Source of the DNA: Semisulcospira habei
Lineage: Eukaryota > Mollusca > Gastropoda > Semisulcospiridae
Assembly: GCA_036245525.1 (NCBI GenBank)
Contig: BTPG01000005.1
Span: 181,263,838 to 181,327,837 of the forward strand
DNA: 64,000 nt
Reading direction: 5' to 3'
Numbering within the stretch: the first letter of the stretch is position 1; the number at the start of each line of letters is the position of its first letter. The position numbers and the translations under genes are program-made. Shown here piece by piece: positions 56,758 through 64,000 of the stretch. The notes beneath the pieces are model-generated. The model did not search any database. It had not been told where the DNA came from and saw only the letters and a list, made by a program, of their open reading frames with translations.

Positions 56758-57041
56758 CATGGAGGTGCCGTGGGCCACGAGTGATGGGTCAGCTTGGCCA
56801 GCACCAGACGTTTCCTGAAGGGTTGACTTCGCTCTCGGCTCCACCGGTCCCGCAGTTGCCGGTCTAAAGTCCTATTCCTCGGGCGGAAAGGCTCGTTGCC
56901 GTGTGCCCACAGGTGCTGGAGCTCCGGCGTGGAGCACGGGGAGAAGTCGTCGTGCGTGGACATGGCGCAGCACTGTCGGGCCGTCACTAATGATTCCGGC
57001 GACGACATTTGCTTTCTGTTCCTACCCTCCGCTTTAGGCAT
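56758..57041 (-). CDS. Possible protein-coding exon, unknown product
   Basis: Minus-strand open segment starting at one of several ATGs (57041, further in-frame ATGs downstream). It has a non-repetitive, fairly GC-rich third-position pattern, with content such as STHDDFSPCSTPELQHLW and PFRPRNRTLDRQLRDRW. Reading stays open to a donor-like ATG|GTACGC (GT at 56757-56756). A pyrimidine-rich acceptor-like site lies downstream near 56673, but joining to it gives an immediate stop. It matches no repeat in this window. I do not recognise a family. This is the best host-exon candidate, but the evidence is weak. Confidence 0.3.
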
Positions 57042-57131
57042 TGCTGAACGATTTGGAATGAGCCTGTCACGAGGGAATTTTTGAAGACTACAAAAATGTG
57101 TTCAGTGTCACACGTCGCGAAGATTGCACAG

Positions 57132-57333
57132 AGCCCGTCACTGCCGAAAAAAAGTGAACGTGATCCAACTGCAAGAGACATAGATCCTCATAAGCCCCCG
57201 CTGTCGCGGGGGCTCATGAGGATCTGTGTCTCTTGTTGAGACCGATTTGTATCTATGTTTTTTGGACGGTTTTGGCTATTGGTCGTTGAATGAACACAGA
57301 TTTCAGAAACAAAACTGTACGTACAGGGGTTAG
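57132..57333. mobile_element. Family A element
   Basis: CCGTCACTGCCGAAAAAAAG to GTACGTACAGGGGTTAG, related to 1586-1782 in its flank (TGGTCGTTGAATG, CGTACGTACAG). Hairpin 57171-57236. Confidence 0.88.
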
Positions 57334-57738
57334 TAGAATAGCACGTGCTGCACCAGTAGTTTTCATTTCTCTCCACACAACACACGGTCGTTTCACAACT
57401 ATAACTCGCTCTGCTGGAACAGGTTGTCTAGATGTTCAACAGAGACTTGCTTTTCCACACGATGTCATAAAACATGTATATATTACGCCTCACACCGCAC
57501 ACCAGTAAACACAAACGGTTATTTCACTGCTGTCTTCCAGCTATTTTCCGAGATAACAGAGTGTCCAATTCCAGAAAATGAAGTTTTCGATGACGTCGCT
57601 CTTAGTTATTTTCTCTAGTAAGGCAATATCTTTCTTCACAGTAAAGGTAACATTTTTCTTCACAGAAAAGGTAATATCTTCCTTCAATATTAACCTGGAA
57701 AGCAGTTATTTTCACCAATGAGAAAAGTGTCGTTAGTT

Positions 57739-57858
57739 GACAATAGATATACTGACGAGCAAAATAATTTTGGGATTGGGAATCATCGAAAACACGAAAG
57801 TGTTTCCGATGATTCCCAAAATGTGGCATTTCTTTGGCTCGTCAGTACTATTATTGTC
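57739..57858. repeat. Inverted repeat, ~55-bp arms
   Basis: GACAATAGATATACTGACGA and TTTTGGGATTGGGAATCATC at the left match GATGATTCCCAAAATG and CTCGTCAGTACTATTATTGT at the right. Confidence 0.85.
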
Positions 57859-58284
57859 AGGAGCAGAATCAGCTGGAAGCACTGTCTCCATCACACACCG
57901 ATTTCGTCACCGCCAGAGTAGGCAGCTATGGATAGGATACCGCAATCATGCTTCTGCACAATGAATATGCAACCAAGGCCCTAGGTCTGACCACTGATCG
58001 AAGACTGCCGATATTGACTGAGGGCACGAGCAGGTGGCGATAAGGTGTTACGAGAGGTGGGCGCTACCTCTTCTCGTACAGAAAAGACGATGTCAAATAC
58101 GTGCGTTACACAAAATCAGCCCACCAGCGTCTCAGGGCTGTCAAACGTAAGTAATTACTACCAAGTAAGTAGGAAAAGGCACTGTCAGGGGACAGAATTG
58201 TGCCTTGTGGTTTCTTCTAAATTACAAGCACTGGCACTCAACGCTTTGGTCTCGTTTATCAAACGTAAGCAATAGCCTGAATAA

Positions 58285-58349
58285 GTGCTGGTCTGTGATT
58301 TTGGACCTTACGGCTTTCAGCCGTAAGGTCCAAAATCACAGACCAGCAC
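58285..58349. repeat. Family F perfect palindrome
   Basis: 65-bp exact inverted repeat: GTGCTGGTCTGTGATTTTGG mirrored by CCAAAATCACAGACCAGCAC, loop TTTCA. Diverged relatives at 15836, 32470 and 50494. Confidence 0.95.
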
Positions 58350-58474
58350 ATCAATGATGAATGACCATCTAGATCAGAAGAGACAATGTGTATCAAGTGA
58401 ATACGACTGGTTTTGTTTTCCCCCCTGCACAGATAGCACATTTCCGAAACTGAAATCTAAACAGCTGAAACACA

Positions 58475-58560
58475 CTGGCTGTCGGTAGTGCGTTTGTTGT
58501 ATAGGTGATTCCTGCACAAATCACCGCAGCAAAATGTACTACCGACAGCCAAAGGGTTAA
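58475..58560. mobile_element. Family E palindrome
   Basis: GGCTGTCGGTAGTGCG with the opposite arm TACTACCGACAGCC, ending AAAGGGTTAA. An inner GGTGATT / AATCACC pair lies near the centre. Confidence 0.85.
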
Positions 58561-58699
58561 GACTGAGGAGGTGCATGCATAAAAGCACCACCCCCAAACA
58601 ACGTCCAAGCGAAAATGTACCAATAACTTTACTACGAGAAAGCATTAGCGAGGTTTCGCTGAACGAGAGCAAAGTCACGGCAGATAGCCTGCAACTGCT

Positions 58700-58855
58700 T
58701 TAACTCACTCGGCCCATAGTGGGTCCCGATGATAGTAGCTTTGACTAATGCAAATCCACTGCGCCACCGCGTGCGCGCCAGCGCCTACTAAGCTCAAGAC
58801 ATTCTGATAGTGGATTTGCATTAGTCAAAGCTACTATCATCGGGCCCCTATGACT
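58700..58855. mobile_element. Family G palindrome
   Basis: TTAACTCACTCGGCCCATAG left end. Arms CCCGATGATAGTAGCTTTGA and ATGCAAATCCACT are matched by AGTGGATTTGCATTAGTCAA and GCTACTATCATCGGG. The right terminus is fused to a family B element. Confidence 0.9.
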
Positions 58856-59057
58856 CAGCCCGACGGCCGTATTTCCCAAATTTTAGAAGCGTCATCTAAT
58901 GACTATGCACCAGTTGCTGGAGATGGATCGACCATGATAATTCAAGGGCAGTGCCAGGTTAGCTTGGCGCCGGTAGGCGCCAAGCTAATCTGGCACTACC
59001 CTTGAATTATCATGGTCGATCCATTTCCTGCTGTAGTGCGTCAGGGCTGTCAGGTTA
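58852..59057. mobile_element. Family B (GATTAG subtype)
   Basis: GACTCAGCCCGACGGCCGTA to GGGCTGTCAGGTTAA. Near-perfect hairpin 58926-59025 around GGCGCCGGTAGGCGCC. Confidence 0.92.
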
Positions 59058-59082
59058 AGCATAGAGAGCACTCGAAACATCT

Positions 59083-59118
59083 CTAAGAGGCATAGATCCT
59101 CATGCCTCTTGGAGATGT
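59083..59118. repeat. Collapsed family A hairpin
   Basis: CTAAGAGGCATAGATCCTCA then TGCCTCTTGG; the centre has been deleted. Confidence 0.7.
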
Positions 59119-59336
59119 GTGTAGTAGTGCTGTCTACGCTTGTGGCACAAGCTGGTTATCCGCCGTGATTACGCTCTCGTTCGTGTTGTTGGGAGTCTTT
59201 GGTTTCAAGCGAAGCGTCACCATTATCCAAACCAGCGCGGCAAGAACAGACTACAACAGTTGAGTATGTTCGCCTCAAGAGAAACACAAAGCTTTTTTTC
59301 CCCGGATGCTGACGGTAGACCAAAGAAAAGGCGAGA

Positions 59337-59548
59337 TTAGCTCGCTCAGCGCCAGCTGACGCAAGACTGTGTATCTGCAATCGTCGTTGATTGTGAACAC
59401 CCAAAAAAAAAAAAAAAAAAACCAGGAACATGGACTCAGTGGTGTCAGCAAGAGGTATAGATCCTCATGAGCCCCCGCAACTGCGGGAGCTTATGCGGAT
59501 CTACACCTCTTGCAGGTGTTCACATTCTTTCGGCACTGAACGGGTTAA
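59337..59548. mobile_element. Family A element
   Basis: TTAGCTCGCTCAGCGCCAGC to CGGCACTGAACGGGTTAA. Hairpin 59448-59513. A poly-A run (59403-59420) lies in the left flank. Confidence 0.88.
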
Positions 59549-59652
59549 GATTTTTGGCTGCCGGTTACTTCAAAGCGGCCCATGCACTCGAAATTGTTAA
59601 TCTGTAGTTAGCGACAGGACATTCAATCATAGCACGCTTACGTAGTCAGCCC

Positions 59653-59869
59653 GTAACACACTTAGGCTAAATGCTTCAAATTTGTACACTGCCATAAGCA
59701 AGCTACATTATAGTACTTACAGATAAGGATATAGACCAATGGCTTTAGTTCAAGGGTGGTGCCAGAATAGCTTGGCGCCTAGAGGCGCCAAGCTATTCTG
59801 GCACTACCCTTGAACTATTTTAGTCACACCTATTTCACACACTGGTGTATTTCGAATGATAAAGGTTAA
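59653..59869. mobile_element. Family C element, complete hairpin
   Basis: GTAACACACTTAGGCTAAAT to TTTCGAATGATAAAGGTTAA. It carries the family B hairpin (about 59749-59823) inside family C flanks. Confidence 0.92.
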
Positions 59870-60112
59870 CGATCACACAGACCATGAATGGCTAAAGATG
59901 GTTAGTAAAGCCGACTTACTCCTAATATGGCATTGGATGTTTTTTCATCATATTAAGATCAGACGGATCATGTCAAAATGCCTCCGAGTACAGCACACGG
60001 TCGTCTGCAGGTCATGTAGGCATGACCTAGCCAGAACATACGCCAAGCACAGCGACAAGGAAAATTCACAACTGCAAACTGAATGATCAAACGAAGAAAG
60101 AGGCACGCTTAA

Positions 60113-60587
60113 GCTGGTTCTTAATTAAACGAACTTTAGTTCGCGAACTCTGACGAACTACAGTTCACGATCTCGGACGAACCAGGTTGGTTCTTAATTG
60201 GACGATCTAAAGATACGGCGAACCTAGTTCGAAGTAGTTCACGAACCTCGGCAAACCATAGTTCGCTGTCGGAAAAGGTTCGCTCAACGTGTTGAGCAAA
60301 CGAAGGCGAACCTTTTCTCTGATTGGTCAAAACTTCTACCCTCTTCTGCGTTGGAGATAAGAAGACAGTCACCGATACAAACAAATATGGCAGACGGCGA
60401 TATTTCACTCGTGCGAAGAACAAGACCTATTTTTATTGATTTGTGCGAGGAGCAACGCTGTTTGTGGGGTCGCTACTGCAAGGATTACAAAAACAAACAT
60501 CGTTCAAATCGCGAAGCGGCATAGCGGCAGCCATTTTGAACACCTTCGCAGACAGTAAGTACGCCGAATCAAGCACTTCAGTCCTGG
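60113..60587 (+). mobile_element. FB1: FB copy truncated by LINE-like sequence
   Basis: Matches FB2 from the GTTCTTAATTAAACGAACTT terminus to CAAGCACTTCAGT. The right end is missing and LINE fragment RTE-C begins at 60588. The ORFs here (for example 60443-60754) have no recognised product. Confidence 0.75.
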
Positions 60588-61010
60588 ACAATGCTGGCTT
60601 AGTGAGTGTTGAAGCCTTGATCTTAAAGTCCGCTGGACAGGTCATGTCATACGCATGGATGATTCTCGCATGCCACGCCAACTCCTGTATGGTGCACTCT
60701 CAAAAGGCCAAAGGAAGCAAGGACGGCCAAAGAAACGCTTCAGAGACTGCATAAGAGACAGCCTCAAGCACTGCGTCTTCCCGGTAAAGGAACTTGAAGC
60801 ACAAGCACGACAGACTGATCCGGCTGGCGTGCCGCCACCAGGAAAGCCTGCACGCTCTTTGAACACAATCGGCGCAAACGGATCACCAGTGCCAGAGCTC
60901 GCAGAAAGACAGCGTCGACTCTCCCCACAGCTACGTTCCAGTGCTCCCATTGCCCTCGCAGGTGTGGCTCCAGGATTGGCTTGGCCAGCCACACCCGCAC
61001 CCACAAATAG
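60588..61010 (+). pseudogene. Third LINE family, C-terminal fragment (RTE-C)
   Basis: After 60588 the TIR element FB1 stops abruptly, and coding-like sequence follows with MDDSRMPRQLLYGAL, QGRPKKRFRDCIRDSL and, after one frameshift, a finger SRIGLASHTRTHK ending at a stop at 61008-61010. This order (GHV-RMDDSR, GRPKKRFRDC, finger) is the usual C-terminus of endonuclease/RT LINEs. It differs from RTE-A and RTE-B, so it is a separate family. It is a short decayed fragment. Confidence 0.72.
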
Positions 61011-61363
61011 AAGTCATGCACAATGACGACATCATCGGTTTCGATGGTCTACCCATTAATCTAGGTCAAACTTTACAACATTGTAGCGAAACTACGTCTC
61101 ACAACAAAAATCGATCGCACTTCCTCCGTGCAAAAGAAAATGAATCCTACTAAAAAGGTACGGAATTCTTATCCAGAATAACTCAAATAAATATCGCATC
61201 TTTCCTATGATTAACACACATGCGCTCAAAGAATAACAAAACCACAAACGTAACAGTCTAGACCTAAGGGCTTTGTTTGGAGTTATTTTTAGCCCAAGGA
61301 AAAAATCTCGCTGCAATGCAAATAGACAGTTCTGTTACTTTTTAATTTCTTTTACCTCAGTGG

Positions 61364-61579
61364 TTAACTCATTCAGCCCCGATTCACCACAGCAAGACAT
61401 GGATCAAGCATAAAAATTCGCGGGTGGTGCCAGAATAGCTTTACAAGCCCATAGGCTCCAAGCTATTCTGGCACCACCCTTGAACTATTATGCTCGATCT
61501 GTCTCTAAAATTGCAATACTGTCCTTCAGAGAGCAACTTCAAAATTTGGGGATTTCGGTCCTGGGGTAGAATGTGTTAA
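61364..61579. mobile_element. Family B element, GAGCATG-related
   Basis: TTAACTCATTCAGCCCCGAT to CTGGGGTAGAATGTGTTAA. The hairpin left arm has decayed (ATCAAGCATAAAAATTCGCG) against TTGAACTATTATGCTCGATC. Confidence 0.9.
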
Positions 61580-61605
61580 CGAATAGTAGCAAAATGCAGA
61601 CAAAC

Positions 61606-61793
61606 GTAACACATTTTACCCGAGGACCGAAATCCCCAAATTTTGAAGTTGGCGCCTGAAGGAATGTATTAAAATTCTAGAGACAGCTCGAGCATGATAG
61701 CTGAAAGGTGGTGCCAAGCTATTCTGGCACCACGCTTGACCTATTATGCTCGATCCATGTCTTGCTGTGGTGTGTCGGGGCTGAACGGGTTAA
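61606..61793. mobile_element. Family B element, GAGCATG subtype
   Basis: GTAACACATTTTACCCGAGG to GGGGCTGAACGGGTTAA. Shortened hairpin GGTGGTGCCAAGCTATTCTG GCACCACG. FB2 begins directly after its terminal TAA. Confidence 0.88.
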
Positions 61794-61862
61794 AGCATGT
61801 TCTTAATTAAACGAACTTTAGTTCGCGAACTCTGACGAACTACAGTTCACGATCTCGGACGA

Positions 61863-62835
61863 TTGATTGATTGTACATTGCTTAGAGCTGTTCTTAATTG
61901 GGCGAACTTCTGATCGGCAAACCTAGATCGGAGAAGATCGGCGATCTTTTGGTTTGTTTCTTAATTGAGGTTGAACGAACCTAGGCGAACTTCAGCAAAC
62001 CAGGTTTGCATGGTTCTCTTTCTTAACTGAAGTGCTTGATTCGGCGTACTTATTGTTTGCAAAGGTGTTCAAAATGGCTGCCGCTATGTCGCTTCGCGAT
62101 TTGAACGATGTTTGTTTTTGTACTCCTTGCAGTAGCGACCCCACAAACAGCGTTGCGCCTCGCACAAATCAATAAAAGTGGGTCTTGTTCTTCGTACGAG
62201 TGAAATATCGCCGTCCACCATATTTGTTTGTATCGGTGACTGTCTTCTTATCTCCAACGCAGAAGAGGGTAAACGTTTTGACCAATCAGAGAAAAGGTTC
62301 GCCTTCGTTTGCTCAACACGTTCAGCGAACCTTTTCCGACAGCGAACTATAGTTTGCCGAGGTTCGTGAACTACTTCGAACTAGGTTCGCCGTATCTTTA
62401 GATCGTCCAATTAAGAACCAACCTGGTTCGTCCGACATCGTGAACTGTAGTTCGTCATAGTTCGCGAACTAAAGTTCGTTTAATTAAGAACATGCTTTAA
62501 CGTCCCGACAGCAACAAGACTTTCTCAGGACGTGCCTGCTATGCTTGTGAAAAAAAAAACTAAACAGAACATTGAATGTATGTCGCCAGCCGGTCTAATA
62601 CGTTAAATAAACCTAAGACATGGGGCCTAAATAAAGCTGAGATCATTTAGCAACACGCATCCAATATCAAGAGCTACAGGCAGCGCAGACAGTAGGGAGA
62701 GTTTAAAAAAGGAAAATACAGGTGAATGGACCAAGGGTAGACAGAAACACATGCCCCAGAGTAATAGGGAAACCCACCTTGTGGGGCTGACCAGGGTGAC
62801 CCTGGGAACTAAAAAGTAGTTAACCCCACCCAAGT
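61863..62835 (-). mobile_element. P retroposon copy 6, interrupted by TIR element FB3
   Basis: P is inserted in FB2 with a 14-bp TSD ACGATCTCGGACGA (61849-61862, 62836-62849). P is itself split by a second FB copy (61885-62496) at TTGCTTA / TTAACGTCC. Confidence 0.92.
61885..62496 (-). mobile_element. FB3: inverted FB copy nested in P
   Basis: Same element as FB2 in reverse orientation, 612 bp, flanked by TTA on both sides (61882-61884, 62497-62499). The central region (62028-62200) includes GGCTGCCGCTATGTCGCTTC, shared with the other two copies. Confidence 0.82.
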
Positions 62836-63418
62836 ACGATCTCGGACGAACCAGGTTGGTTCTTAATTGGACGATCTAAAGATACGGCGAACCTAGTTCG
62901 AAGTAGTTCACGAACCTCGGCAAACCATAGTTCGCTGTCGGAAAAGGTTCGCTGACGTGTAGAGCAAACAAAGGCGACCACCTTTTCTCCGATTGGTCAA
63001 AACTTTTACCCTCTTCTGCGTTGGAGATAAGAAGACAGGCGGCGATGTTTCACTCGTGCAAAGAACAAGACCTAATTTTTTTAATTGATTTGTGGGAGGC
63101 GCAACGCTGTTTGTGGGGTCGCTACTGCAAGGAGTACAAAAACAAACATCGTTCAAATCGCGAAGCGGCATAGCGGCAGCCATTTTGAACACCTTCGCAG
63201 ACAGTAAGTACGCCGAATCAAGCACTTCAGTTAAGAAAGAGAACCATGGCNGCAAACCTGGTTTGCTCAGTGAAGTTCACCTAGGTTCGTTCAACCTCAA
63301 TTAAGAAACAAACCAAAAGATCGCCGATCTTCTCCGATCTAGGTTTGCCGATCAAAAGTTCGTCCAATTAAGAACAGCTCTAAAGCAAACACATGCATCA
63401 TATTATTCGGTTTGTTCA

Positions 63419-63499
63419 TTAACTCTTTCGAGACGTGCCGCATCCGGATTCGCGGCTTTACGCCGCGAATCCGGATGCGGCACGTCTCAAAAGAGTTAA
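63419..63499. mobile_element. Family D palindrome, TTAA-bounded
   Basis: 81 bp. TTAACTCTTTCGAGACGTGC mirrored by GCACGTCTCAAAAGAGTTAA; centre GGATTCGCGGC / GCCGCGAATCC. Same arms as 9581-9660. Confidence 0.94.
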
Positions 63500-63514
63500 A
63501 GGCCCACTACCGCC

Positions 63515-63855
63515 CTCACTGTTCAAAGATACACTTCTGTAACAGATGGTTTTGAAACGTCGCACACAGGTCTAGTTCTATGGTTCATTTAGACACAGGA
63601 CAATGCAGTACAACACACGTCGTCATTATATCAAGTAACCTGACAATGACTCAACTCCGTTCTAGAAATGCAAGGCTTTCAGTATGAGAAACAGCTTATA
63701 ATAGACTGACACGCTAACGGCTGCGCAGAATAAAGAAGTGCGATTGCGCGCGTGCTTTTGCGTCAAGTCCAAACTGCCATAGAAGCTTATAATAACAAAC
63801 ATAAATAGTGCTGAAATGTGTCTTCAGTTGTACGCGTAATGGTACTTTAAATTAA
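63515..63855 (-). repeat. Dispersed repeat, inverted partner of 27630-27985
   Basis: Contains GGTTCATTTAGACACAGGAC, ATATCAAGTAACCTGACAAT, CACGCTAACGGCTGC and GTGCTGAAATGTGTCTTC, the complements of the other copy. Confidence 0.75.
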
Positions 63856-64000
63856 TTTGTCAACGTATTTATTCTGCGGTCTTTTTTGTTTCGACGGTTT
63901 TTATTTCTGTGTTCAACATAGCAGATTGATCTTTAAGCACAGCCCAATAAGACGATTACAGCCGCCGCAGCCAGGCTGCTTTGACAATAAAATCCCTGGA
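63856..64000. other. Unassigned window end
   Basis: No element or gene recognised. Confidence 0.5.

Larger units (their letters stand above)
61794..63380 (+). mobile_element. FB2: ~600-bp TIR element (TAA target), split by P
   Basis: The termini read AGCATGTTCTTAATT at the left and AATTAAGAACAGCTC at the right. Near-matching inverted repeats run GTTCTTAATT(AA/GG)ACGAACTT. A 3-bp TSD TAA (61791-61793, 63381-63383) flanks it. Removing P copy 6 leaves about 600 bp. No transposase is encoded. A TWA 3-bp TSD is typical of PIF/Harbinger elements, so this is a candidate non-autonomous Harbinger (inference). The interior is full of short GTTCG/CGAAC inverted motifs. Confidence 0.8.

Noticed and set aside
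60443..60754. 103-aa ORF as a host protein
   Set aside because: It spans the FB1/LINE junction and has no consistent homology; the true LINE frame differs.

Overview
This is a repeat-dominated eukaryotic (animal) genomic window. The evidence is long microsatellites, tRNA-derived SINEs, full-length non-LTR retrotransposons with target-site duplications (TSDs), and the absence of any operon-like gene layout. The retrotransposon proteins resemble the 'craniofacial development protein 2-like' endonuclease/reverse transcriptases common in molluscs and other marine invertebrates. A mollusc is my best guess, but this is inference. I found no confident host gene, only one weak candidate exon (56758-57041, minus).

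Layout. 0-2.9 kb: small palindromic elements, then an assembly gap (2536-2829). 2.9-6.2 kb: a full-length RTE-like element (RTE-A1). 6.2-29 kb: SINEs, two minisatellites (7.3-7.95 kb and 8.93-9.55 kb), microsatellites and many 80-260 bp palindromic elements. 29.0-30.5 kb: a truncated second LINE (RTE-B3) with a 64-bp TSD. 31.6-39.6 kb: a composite in which full-length RTE-B1 sits inside RTE-A2, and a tail fragment of another retroposon (called P here) breaks the RTE-A2 ORF. 39.8-46.2 kb: P, a CR1/L2-like LINE fragment and more palindromes. 46.2-50.2 kb: RTE-B2 (minus) with an intact 1075-aa ORF and an inverted 5' end. 53.8-55.3 kb: truncated RTE-B4. 55.5-64 kb: P copies, a roughly 600-bp TIR element nested within itself through P, and more palindromes.

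The most unusual content is a large group of short elements bounded by TTAA. Most have termini close to TTAAC(T/C)C(A/C)TTC, and each usually carries a long, nearly perfect hairpin. Families A, B, C, D, E and G share the terminal logic but not always the hairpin sequence. Families B and C share a hairpin but not the flanks. Several neighbours share a single TTAA, and arm variants within a family are usually matched in both arms. TTAA ends and a CCC-type terminus fit piggyBac-type non-autonomous elements, but no transposase is present, so that assignment is inference. At least four (ATT)n-tailed SINE pieces sit inside these hairpins.

Mobilisation logic (inference): RTE-A and RTE-B carry their own endonuclease and reverse transcriptase; the SINEs and P look like passengers of LINE machinery (10-14 bp TSDs for P, 3' simple-repeat tails); the TTAA palindromes and the TAA-flanked TIR element would need DNA transposases encoded elsewhere.
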